In this document: one piece after another, positions 17,731 through 25,361 of the stretch
Layout of the letters: each line of letters begins with the position of its first letter
Position numbering within the stretch: the stretch's first letter is position 1
Assembly (NCBI GenBank): GCA_902364645.1
Contig: CABJEP010000004.1
Span: 1 to 64,000 of the forward strand
From: Coriobacteriaceae bacterium
Lineage (GTDB): Bacteria > Actinomycetota > Coriobacteriia > Coriobacteriales > Coriobacteriaceae
Length of the DNA: 64,000 bases
Direction of reading: 5' to 3'
Notes under the pieces: model-generated
Told to the model about the DNA's origin: nothing
Databases searched by the model: none
The model's input: the letters and a program-made list of their open reading frames with translations, nothing else
Position numbers and translations under genes: made by a program

Positions 17731-20157
17731 ATGAATAAGATCTTCGACAACAAGCAGGAGTTTACCGAGCTCTATCGCGATGCCGTCATGAGCATCAGCG
17801 GCAAGAGCGTCGAGGCCGCGAGCGACCTGGACCGCTTCAACGCCCTGGCCAAGCTCGTGGCCGAGAAGGCGCGCACCGTTGCCACCAAGAGCGACGCCCG
17901 CGTTACCGCCGAGGGCAAAAAGCGCGTGTACTACTTCTCGATCGAGTTTTTGATCGGCCGCCTGCTCGACAACTACCTGCTCAACTTTGGCGTGCGCGAT
18001 ATGGTCGCCGAGGCGCTCGACGACATGGGCTTCGACCTGTCCGTCATCGAGAACCAGGAGCCCGATCCGGCTCTGGGCAACGGTGGCCTGGGCCGCCTGG
18101 CCGCTTGCTTCCTGGATTCCATGGCAGCCGAGGGCATTGCCGGATACGGCAACGGCATGCGCTACCGCTACGGTCTGTTTAAGCAGGAGATCGTCAACGG
18201 CAGCCAGGTCGAGACCACCGACGAGTGGCTCACCCATGGCTATCCCTGGGAGGTCCGCCGTCAGGACAAGGCCGTGACCATTAAGTTTGGTGGCCATGTT
18301 GAGGGCTTTGAGGAGAACGGCCGCACGTTCTACCGCACGGTGGACACGCAGGACATCCTGGCCGTTCCTTATGACATCCCCGTGGTGGGCTATGCCGGCG
18401 AGACCGTCAACAAGCTGCGCGTCTGGGCTGCCGAGCCGGTCGTGGAGCACTTCGATCTGGAGGCCTTCAACCGCGGCGACTACGCCCTGGCCGATGCCGA
18501 GCGCGCCGAGGCCGAAGCCATTAGCGCCATCCTCTACCCCAACGACGCCGGCGAGCACGGCCGTCTGCTGCGCCTGAAGCAGGAGTACCTGTTTGTCTCG
18601 GCCGGCATCTACAGCCTGCTCGACACCTTTGAGAAGGAGCACGGCGAGAACTGGGAGCTGCTGCCGCAGTTTGTGGCCATCCACACCAACGACACGCACC
18701 CTGCCATGTGCGGCCCCGAGCTCATGCGTATCCTCATCGACGAGAAGAAGCTCGAGTGGGACGACGCCTGGAACATCGTGACGCAGGTCGTGAGCTACAC
18801 CAACCACACCATCCTGCCCGAGGCCTTGGAGAAGTGGCCCATCGGCACGTTCTCCAAGCTCCTCCCCCGCGTGTACCAGATCATCGACGAGATCAGCCGT
18901 CGTTGGCACGAGTCGTTCGACACCTCGCAGGAGGGCTGGCAGGAGCGTCTGCGCCAGACCGCCATCCTGTGGGACGGCGAGATTCGCATGGCCAACCTGT
19001 CCGTGATCTGCAGCCACAGCGTTAACGGCGTGGCCAAGATCCACTCCGACATCATCAAGAACATCGTGCTCAAGGACTTCTATGCCCTGACGCCCGAGAA
19101 GTTTAACAACAAGACCAACGGTATCTCGCACCGTCGCTTCTTTGCCGAGGCCAACCCCACCTATGCCAAGCTCGTGACCGAGGCCATTGGCGATGGCTGG
19201 CTCAAGGACGCCTTCGAGCTGGAGAAGCTCAAGGAGTTTAAGGACGACACCGAGTTCCTGAAGGCCGTGGGTGCCTCCAAGCGCGCCAACAAGGAGCGTC
19301 TGGCCGCCTACGTCAAGGCCGAGACCGGTCTGGTTATCGACCCCAACACCGTCTTCGATGTCCAGGTAAAGCGCTTCCATGCCTACAAGCGTCAGCTCAT
19401 GAACATCATGAAGGTGATGGACATCTATAACCGTCGCATCGCGGATCCCAACTTCCATGTGACGCCGACGACCTTCATCTTTAGCGGCAAGGCTGCCTCG
19501 AGCTACACCTTTGCCAAGGAGACCATCCGCCTCATTAACTCCGTGGCCGACGTCATCAACAACGACGCCCGCGTGAACGAGGTCATGAAGGTCTGCTTTA
19601 TCCCCAACTTCCGCGTGAGCAACGCCCAGCTCATCTACCCCGCCGCCGAGATCTCGGAGCAGATCTCCACGGCCGGCAAGGAGGCCTCGGGCACGTCCAA
19701 CATGAAGCTCATGATGAACGGCGCCATTACGCTGGGCACCCTCGACGGCGCCAACATCGAGATCGCCGACCTGGCCGGCCGCGAGAACGAAGCCATCTTT
19801 GGCCTGACCGCCCCCGAGGTCGAGCAGCTCTGGGCATCCAACAGCTACTTTGCCTGGGATACCCTCAACGGCGACCGTGAGCGCCTGGGCCGCGTGATGG
19901 ACGAGCTCAAGGACAACACCTTTGCGGGTCTTTCGGGCAACTTCGAGAGCATCTACAACGAGCTCATGAACAACAATGACCCCGACCTGGTCATGGCCGA
20001 CTTCCGCAGCTACGTTGATGCATGGGAGAACCTCACGGGCAGCTACGGCGACCAGGAGACCTGGAACCGCAAGGCCCTGCTCAACACCGCCTCGAGTGGC
20101 TGGTTCTCGTCCGACCGCACCATTCGCGAGTACCGCGACGAGATCTGGCACGCATAA
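17731..20157 (+). CDS. glgP: Glycogen/maltodextrin phosphorylase
   Basis: 808 residues, normal for the family. Recognisable blocks are ALGNGGLGRLAACFLDSMA, TNDTHPAM, KFNNKTNGISHRRF, VQVKRFHAYKRQ and, near residue 650, EASGTSNMKLMMNGAITLG with the PLP-binding Lys. It releases glucose-1-phosphate from the non-reducing ends of glycogen. The ATG has a strong GGGGGAAAGGA site. A 94-base gap after glgB contains a -10-like TAGGATAC and the perfect palindrome TTACAGCTGTAA, so a separate promoter is possible. It lies inside a biosynthetic cluster, which means synthesis and breakdown are encoded together. Confidence 0.95.
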   Translation: MNKIFDNKQEFTELYRDAVMSISGKSVEAASDLDRFNALAKLVAEKARTVATKSDARVTAEGKKRVYYFSIEFLIGRLLDNYLLNFGVRDMVAEALDDMGFDLSVIENQEPDPALGNGGLGRLAACFLDSMAAEGIAGYGNGMRYRYGLFKQEIVNGSQVETTDEWLTHGYPWEVRRQDKAVTIKFGGHVEGFEENGRTFYRTVDTQDILAVPYDIPVVGYAGETVNKLRVWAAEPVVEHFDLEAFNRGDYALADAERAEAEAISAILYPNDAGEHGRLLRLKQEYLFVSAGIYSLLDTFEKEHGENWELLPQFVAIHTNDTHPAMCGPELMRILIDEKKLEWDDAWNIVTQVVSYTNHTILPEALEKWPIGTFSKLLPRVYQIIDEISRRWHESFDTSQEGWQERLRQTAILWDGEIRMANLSVICSHSVNGVAKIHSDIIKNIVLKDFYALTPEKFNNKTNGISHRRFFAEANPTYAKLVTEAIGDGWLKDAFELEKLKEFKDDTEFLKAVGASKRANKERLAAYVKAETGLVIDPNTVFDVQVKRFHAYKRQLMNIMKVMDIYNRRIADPNFHVTPTTFIFSGKAASSYTFAKETIRLINSVADVINNDARVNEVMKVCFIPNFRVSNAQLIYPAAEISEQISTAGKEASGTSNMKLMMNGAITLGTLDGANIEIADLAGRENEAIFGLTAPEVEQLWASNSYFAWDTLNGDRERLGRVMDELKDNTFAGLSGNFESIYNELMNNNDPDLVMADFRSYVDAWENLTGSYGDQETWNRKALLNTASSGWFSSDRTIREYRDEIWHA

Positions 20158-20192
20158 AGGCCGCGAGCTCCCTTTGCCAGCACGGCATTACT

Positions 20193-20223
20193 CGACGGGC
20201 GCGACCGAGCGCCGCGCCCGTCG
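20193..20223 (+). other. Intercistronic hairpin between glgP and glgC
   Basis: Perfect 11-base stem CGACGGGCGCG/CGCGCCCGTCG around a 9-base loop, with no U-run after it. It probably stabilises or partly terminates the glgP transcript rather than fully ending it. Confidence 0.6.
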
Positions 20224-20263
20224 CTAATGGGTTTAGGAACATCGATGACAGAAGGAGAAATCG

Positions 20264-21412
20264 ATGAGTAAGAAAGAATGCATCGCGATGCTCCTCGCAG
20301 GAGGACAGGGCAGCCGATTGGGGGCACTCACCCAAAAGATCGCCAAGCCGGCGGTTAGCTTTGGTGGCAAGTTCCGCATTATCGACTTTTCGCTGTCCAA
20401 CTGCTCCAACTCGGGCATCGACACGGTGGGCGTTCTGACGCAGTATCGCCCCTACCTGCTGCATGCCTATGTGGGCTCCGGCGAGGCATGGGATCTGGAC
20501 AGCCGCGACGGTGGTGTGTCGATCCTGCCGCCGTACGAGACGCAGACCGGTGGCGCCTGGTATGCGGGCACGGCCGACGCCATTACGCAGAACCTCGACT
20601 ACATCAAGGCCAACGACCCCAAGTACGTCCTGATTCTTTCGGGCGATCACCTGTATCGCATGGACTACCGCAAGATGCTCAAGACGCACATTGAGAACAA
20701 CGCCGACCTCACGGTGAGCGTTATGCCCGTTCCGTGGGAGGAGGCCAGCCGCTTTGGCATCCTGACCACCGACCCCGAAGACGGCCGCATCACCAAGTTC
20801 ACCGAGAAGCCCGAGAAGCCCGATTCGAACCTCGCGTCCATGGGCATCTACATCTTCTCGGCCGACGTGCTGATCGAGGCGCTCGAGGAGGACGCTCTGG
20901 ACCAGCGCTCGAGCCACGACTTTGGCAAGGACATCATCCCCAAGCTGCTCGGTGAGAACAAGCGCCTGTACAGCTACGAGTTCCACGGCTTCTGGAAGGA
21001 CGTCGGCACCATCGCCAGCTTCCATGAGACCTCGATGGACCTGCTGGGTAACAACCCCGAGTTCGATCTGTTCGACAAGAACTTCCCCATCATGTCCAAC
21101 ATCACCACGCGTCCGCCGCACTACATTGGCCCGGACGGCCGCCTAGACGACTGCCTGGTCTCCAATGGCTGCAAGATCTACGGCACCGCTCGCCACTCGA
21201 TCCTTTCGACCGATGTCATCATCGAGGAGCGCGCCGTGGTCGAGGACTCCGTGCTGCTGCCGGGTGCGCACGTTAAGAGCGGCGCACACATCTGCCGCGC
21301 TATTTTGGGCGAGAACTCCACGGTCGAAGAGGGCGTGAAGCTCGGCTCTGTCGATACCACCAAGGATACGGCCGTCGTTGGAAATGACGTCGTTATCGGG
21401 AAGGGGGAATGA
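20264..21412 (+). CDS. glgC: Glucose-1-phosphate adenylyltransferase, catalytic subunit
   Basis: 382 residues. [20 protein letters not shown] (substrate loop), [45 protein letters not shown] with the catalytic Asp region, and FTEKPEKP are all GlgC hallmarks. A C-terminal left-handed beta-helix of hexapeptide-like repeats follows. It makes ADP-glucose from glucose-1-phosphate and ATP, the committed step of glycogen synthesis. The ATG is preceded by AGAAGGAGAAATCG, an excellent ribosome site. It is followed 4 bases later by glgD, as in Gram-positive GlgC-GlgD heteromers. Confidence 0.95.
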   Translation: MSKKECIAMLLAGGQGSRLGALTQKIAKPAVSFGGKFRIIDFSLSNCSNSGIDTVGVLTQYRPYLLHAYVGSGEAWDLDSRDGGVSILPPYETQTGGAWYAGTADAITQNLDYIKANDPKYVLILSGDHLYRMDYRKMLKTHIENNADLTVSVMPVPWEEASRFGILTTDPEDGRITKFTEKPEKPDSNLASMGIYIFSADVLIEALEEDALDQRSSHDFGKDIIPKLLGENKRLYSYEFHGFWKDVGTIASFHETSMDLLGNNPEFDLFDKNFPIMSNITTRPPHYIGPDGRLDDCLVSNGCKIYGTARHSILSTDVIIEERAVVEDSVLLPGAHVKSGAHICRAILGENSTVEEGVKLGSVDTTKDTAVVGNDVVIGKGE

Positions 21413-21416
21413 TCCG

Positions 21417-22544
21417 ATGATCAATCGCAAGGCCATCGGTTATATCACCGCTAACTACTCTTCGTCCTACGGCAGCGTCCTGCTCAAGGACCGCCCCATC
21501 GCGTCCGTTCCGTTTTTGGGCCGCTACCGCCTGATCGACTTCCCGCTGTCCAACATGATGAATGCCGGCATTAAGACCGTCGGCGTCGTCATGCCGGGCA
21601 ACTACCGCTCGCTGATCGACCACGTGGGCTCGGGCAAGGACTGGGGCCTGGACCGCAAGAAGGGCGGCCTGTTCATGGTGCCCGGCAACGCGTATGGCAC
21701 CACCAAGGGCGGCATGCGCTTCCTGCTGCGCGACATCATCTCCAACAAGACGCTGTTCCAGCGCTCGGAGAAGCCCTATGTCGTGATGATGGGCACCAAC
21801 ATCATCTTTAACATGGACCTCAACACCATCATCGAAGCGCACGAGAACTCCGGTGCCCAGATGACCGTGGTGTACTGCAAGGCCACGCGCAATGTCGAGG
21901 ACGAGACCAAACTCGAGATTAACGAGAACGGCCGCCTGACGGGCGTGAGCGCCGGCGTCGCGTACGGCGACAACGCCTCCATGGACTGCTGCATCGTCAA
22001 CCGCGAGACGCTCCTCGAGATCATCGACCACTACCAGGCCGCCGACTATCTGGACCTGCTCGAGGCACTCCAGGGCGACTTTGGCAACATCGACGTGTGC
22101 AGCTACGAGTACAAGGGCGAGGTCGTGGGCGTGTTTAGCGAGAAGTCGCTGTATCGCCGTAGCATGGACCTGCTCGACCAGACCGTGGCCGACCAGCTCT
22201 TTGACCCCGAGCGCCCGATCCTGACCAAGGCTCACGACGTGCCGCCTTCGCGCTATGCGACCGGCAGCCACGCGTGCAACTCGATCATCTCGGCCGGCTG
22301 CATCATCAAGGGCACCGTGCGCAACTCGATCCTGTCGCGCGGCGTTGTGGTCGAGGAAGGCGCTTCGGTCACCAATTCGATCATCAACCAGAGCTGCATC
22401 ATCAAGAGCGGCGCCCGCGTTGAGAACGCCATTCTGGACAAAAACAACGTGGTTCCCACCAACACCGAGCTTCGCGGCACGCCCGAGAACATCCTGGTGC
22501 TGGGCAAGGCTCCGTTAACTTGCGACACCACCATCGTACGTTAA
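21417..22544 (+). CDS. glgD: Glucose-1-phosphate adenylyltransferase, regulatory subunit
   Basis: 375 residues from ATG 21417, which has AAGGGGG upstream and lies 4 bases after the glgC stop. It is a GlgC homologue (YRLIDFPLSNMMNAGIKTVG, GSGKDWGLDRK, VMMGTNIIFNMDLN) but lacks the GGxGxRL loop: the N-terminus reads MINRKAIGYITANYSSSYG. It also has N instead of D at the metal site equivalent to SGDH. That is the known pattern of GlgD, a largely non-catalytic partner that raises activity of GlgC. The C-terminal half is the beta-helix with isoleucine-rich turns. Confidence 0.93.
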   Translation: MINRKAIGYITANYSSSYGSVLLKDRPIASVPFLGRYRLIDFPLSNMMNAGIKTVGVVMPGNYRSLIDHVGSGKDWGLDRKKGGLFMVPGNAYGTTKGGMRFLLRDIISNKTLFQRSEKPYVVMMGTNIIFNMDLNTIIEAHENSGAQMTVVYCKATRNVEDETKLEINENGRLTGVSAGVAYGDNASMDCCIVNRETLLEIIDHYQAADYLDLLEALQGDFGNIDVCSYEYKGEVVGVFSEKSLYRRSMDLLDQTVADQLFDPERPILTKAHDVPPSRYATGSHACNSIISAGCIIKGTVRNSILSRGVVVEEGASVTNSIINQSCIIKSGARVENAILDKNNVVPTNTELRGTPENILVLGKAPLTCDTTIVR

Positions 22545-22575
22545 CGTTGGCACCGCAACATCGCTCGTAACATGT

Positions 22576-22611
22576 AGAATAGCCGCCCGGTTTGTGCCAG
22601 GCGGCTATTCT
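22576..22611 (+). other. Perfect 12-bp stem hairpin between glgD and glgA
   Basis: AGAATAGCCGCC (22576-22587) pairs perfectly with GGCGGCTATTCT (22600-22611). No clear U-run follows, and the glgA ribosome site begins about 15 bases downstream. It could be a weak terminator or an RNA-processing site that separates glgA expression from glgCD. Confidence 0.6.
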
Positions 22612-22634
22612 CGAATTGCAACATGGGAGACAAT

Positions 22635-24932
22635 ATGGCAGATTCCAGCAAAAAGATGCAGATCGTGTTTGCCTCGGCCGAGTGCGCACCGTTTGTGAAG
22701 ACCGGTGGCCTGGGCGACGTGGCGGGCTCGCTGCCTGCGGCGCTTGTGCGCGCCGGCGCCGAGGTCATCGTCATGGTGCCCAAGTACGCCACCATCAAGG
22801 ACGAGTACAAGGCGCAGATGGAGCACTTCTCCGACTTTTACGTGAGCCTGGGCTGGCGCAATGAGTACTGCGGACTCGAGAAGCTCGAGCACGACGGCGT
22901 CACCTATATGTTCGTGGACAACGAGCGTTACTTTGCGCGCGACTATCCGTACGGCTTCTTTGATGACGGCGAGCGCTTTGCATTCTTCTCCAAGGCCATC
23001 ACCGAGAGCCTGCAGCACCTGCCGGCCGGCTTTGAGTGTGACATCCTCCACTGCAATGACTGGCAGACGGCACTGGCGCCCGTGTTCTTGCGCGAGTTCT
23101 ACCAGGGCCTGCCGCTGTACGACCGTGTCAAGACCGTGTTCTCGATCCACAACGTGGCGTTCCAGGGCCAGTTCAGCGACACCGTGATGGAGGACATTCT
23201 GGGTGTGGCGCATATTCCGGCGGCCGCCTCGCAGCTGCGTTGCGATGCCTGCAGCATCAACTACATGCTGGGCGCGCTGCGCTATGCCGATGCCATCACC
23301 ACGGTGAGCCCCACCTATGCCAACGAGATCCAGACGCCCGAGTTTGGCGAGGGCCTGGACGGCGTTCTGCGCGAGCGCTCCTATGCGCTGCAGGGCATTT
23401 TGAACGGCATTGACGTGGCGGGCTTTGACCCGGCGACCGACAAGCGCATTGCCGCCAACTACACCGTCGAGGACCGTTCCGGCAAGGCCGTGTGCAAGGC
23501 CAAGCTGCAGGAAGAGCTGGGGCTCGAGGTTCGCGACGACCGTCCGCTCATGGTGATGGTCACGCGCCTGACGCGCCAAAAGGGCATGGACCTGGTCATG
23601 TACGCACTCGACCGCATCCTGGCCGGCGGCGTGCAGGTGGCCGTGCTGGGTACCGGCGACCGCGACTACGAGGACGGTCTGCGCTACTTCCAGGACAAGT
23701 ACCCCGGCACCATGGCCGCGCGCATCGAGTTCGATCCGGCGCTGTCGCAGCGCATGTATGCCGCCGCCGACATGTTCCTGATGCCTTCGAAGTTTGAGCC
23801 CTGTGGCCTGTCGCAGATTATCGCCATGCGCTATGGCACCCTGCCCATCGTGCGCGAGACCGGCGGCCTGAAGGACACCGTGCAGCCGTACAACGAGTTT
23901 ACCGGCGAGGGCACGGGCTTCTCGTTTAGCAACTTTAACGGCGACGAGATGGGCGACGCGGTGTTCCGCGCGGCGCGCCTGTTCTGGGATAACCGCGACG
24001 CTTGGAACCAGCTGGTCACGCAGGCCATGAGCCAGGACTTTAGCTGGACGCGCTCGGCTGACAAGTATCTGGACCTGTACTTCTTTATGCATCCGGAGAT
24101 TGAGCGGCCGGCGGCTGTTGTCGACGAGCCTGTGGTTGTGGCTGAGAAAGTTGAGGCCGAGCCCGAGCCCAAGGCCGAGTCGGTTGTTGAGGCGCCCGCT
24201 GCTGCTGAGGAGCCCAAGGCTGAGGAGAAGCCGGCTGCGAAGCCTGCGGCAAAGAAGACCACGACTCGTAAGACGACGACTAAAAAGGCCACGACAACAA
24301 AGGCCGCTGCGAGCAAGACCACCACTGCCAAGGCAACTACCGCCAAGGCAGCGACCACGCGCAAGCGCACCACCGCAGCTGTCAAGAAGGCCGCCGAGGC
24401 CGAGGTCGTTCCCGAGGTAAAGGCCGAGACCGCTGCAGCCGAGGTTAAGCCCGCGGCAAAGGCTCCGGCCAAGACCGCCGCCAAGAAGACGACCGCGTCC
24501 AAGAGCACAACCAAGACCCCTGCCACCAAGAAAGCTACAGCTACCAAGGCCACTGCAACGAAGGCTGCCGCAAAGCCGGCCGCCAAGGTCGAGGAGACGC
24601 CTGCCGAGTCCAAGGCGGAGGCAACCGTCGAGGCCAAGCCTGCCGCCAAGACCACCTCGCGCAAGCGCACGACGACAGCCAAGAAGACCATGGCAAAGAC
24701 CGCAACTCCCAAAGCAGAGACTAAGCCCGCTGCTGCCAAAGAGGAGCCCAAGGCCGAGGTAAAGGCCAAGCCGACGCCGAAGGCCGCTGAGGTCAAGGCC
24801 GCACCGAAGGCAGAGGCTAAGCCCGAGCCTGCCAAGGAGACTCCGGTCTCCCCCGCCACTCCGGCCGAGGAAAAGGCTCCGACCAAGAAGACCTCCGTCC
24901 GCAAGGCAACTGCCACCCGCAAGCGCCGCTAA
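22635..24932 (+). CDS. glgA: Glycogen synthase (ADP-glucose) with very long Lys/Ala/Thr tail
   Basis: 765 residues from ATG 22635, which follows GGGAG at good spacing; an ATG four codons earlier overlaps that site. The GT5 synthase core spans about residues 8-485: SAECAPFVKTGGLGDVAGSL, ILHCNDWQTALAP, TVSPTYANEIQTPEFGEGLD, VTRLTRQKGMDLV and MPSKFEPCGLSQIIAMRYG. It elongates glycogen from ADP-glucose. From about residue 490 a tail of roughly 275 residues made of KPAAK, TTKKAT, AEVKA and EEPKAE blocks follows, first acidic-mixed and then strongly basic, ending TRKRR. Normal GlgA proteins end near 480 residues, so this tail is an added, probably disordered polycation. See the finding shared with glgB. 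Confidence 0.94.
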   Translation: MADSSKKMQIVFASAECAPFVKTGGLGDVAGSLPAALVRAGAEVIVMVPKYATIKDEYKAQMEHFSDFYVSLGWRNEYCGLEKLEHDGVTYMFVDNERYFARDYPYGFFDDGERFAFFSKAITESLQHLPAGFECDILHCNDWQTALAPVFLREFYQGLPLYDRVKTVFSIHNVAFQGQFSDTVMEDILGVAHIPAAASQLRCDACSINYMLGALRYADAITTVSPTYANEIQTPEFGEGLDGVLRERSYALQGILNGIDVAGFDPATDKRIAANYTVEDRSGKAVCKAKLQEELGLEVRDDRPLMVMVTRLTRQKGMDLVMYALDRILAGGVQVAVLGTGDRDYEDGLRYFQDKYPGTMAARIEFDPALSQRMYAAADMFLMPSKFEPCGLSQIIAMRYGTLPIVRETGGLKDTVQPYNEFTGEGTGFSFSNFNGDEMGDAVFRAARLFWDNRDAWNQLVTQAMSQDFSWTRSADKYLDLYFFMHPEIERPAAVVDEPVVVAEKVEAEPEPKAESVVEAPAAAEEPKAEEKPAAKPAAKKTTTRKTTTKKATTTKAAASKTTTAKATTAKAATTRKRTTAAVKKAAEAEVVPEVKAETAAAEVKPAAKAPAKTAAKKTTASKSTTKTPATKKATATKATATKAAAKPAAKVEETPAESKAEATVEAKPAAKTTSRKRTTTAKKTMAKTATPKAETKPAAAKEEPKAEVKAKPTPKAAEVKAAPKAEAKPEPAKETPVSPATPAEEKAPTKKTSVRKATATRKRR

Positions 24933-24964
24933 TCCTGACGATTAAAACTTAATCCTCAACGCAA

Positions 24965-24996
24965 AAGAGGGCGCCCCAAGCAGGCGCCCTCTTCTT
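24965..24996 (+). terminator. Intrinsic terminator of the glg cluster
   Basis: Perfect 11-base stem AAGAGGGCGCC/GGCGCCCTCTT with loop CCAAGCA, followed by CTTGG. It lies 32 bases after the glgA stop. Confidence 0.8.
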
Positions 24997-25022
24997 GGTT
25001 GAACCCCGCATTAAAAAGAGGG

Positions 25023-25156
25023 CCGGTTTACTACGACAAAATGGCTCCGGCCGACCACGGCGAGTAATCATCGAAATTGGCAACGCTTCTACCTGCAGTT
25101 TTAATATCACTAAAATGACTGTGGTTGAGATCATTCAATTCGTCGTAGTAAACCGG
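25023..25156. repeat. Inverted-repeat element A (two crossing arm pairs)
   Basis: CCGGTTTACTACGAC (25023-25037) is perfectly complementary to GTCGTAGTAAACCGG (25142-25156). A second arm, CAAAATGGCTCCGG (25037-25050), is complementary in 12 of 14 positions to CCGGAGCTGTTTTG (25153-25166), so the two arm pairs interleave. The interior of about 100 bases is AT-rich and has no gene. It lies between the glg terminator and the GH13-GH77 gene. Confidence 0.75.
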
Positions 25157-25220
25157 AGCTGTTTTGTTTGGCTACAAATACTATCTACATAGGCGTTTTC
25201 GAGTATCGCGATAATGTGGA

Positions 25221-25238
25221 TGGTAAAACGATTTTCTA
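25221..25238. promoter_or_regulatory. LacI-type operator candidate upstream of GH13-GH77 gene
   Basis: TGGTAAAACGATTTTCTA carries the same TGGTAAAAC half-site as the two sites before glgB, with the central CG of LacI-family operators; the right half is imperfect. It lies about 57 bases upstream of a TATACT -10 candidate (25295-25300). Confidence 0.5.
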
Positions 25239-25294
25239 GGACAACCGTTCGCCGATAATGAGCGGCTGTAGTTTATACAACTAAAGTGCAACGA

Positions 25295-25300
25295 TATACT
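25295..25300 (+). promoter_or_regulatory. Possible -10 box of the GH13-GH77 gene
   Basis: TATACT at 25295-25300 matches a -10 element; the -35 17 bases earlier (TTTATA) is poor. A short palindrome ATGGCC-N-GGCCAT lies between this site and the start codon. Low certainty. Confidence 0.35.
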
Positions 25301-25361
25301 TAAGTATTGTGCGTTAAGCCCATGGCCCGCTGGCCATGATTGTATAGAACTGGACCGTACT

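Noticed and set aside
17611-20151. Very long open frame (about 846 codons) on the minus strand opposite glgP
   Set aside because: Antisense to a well-supported gene; it exists because of GC-rich third positions and has no recognisable motifs or ribosome site.
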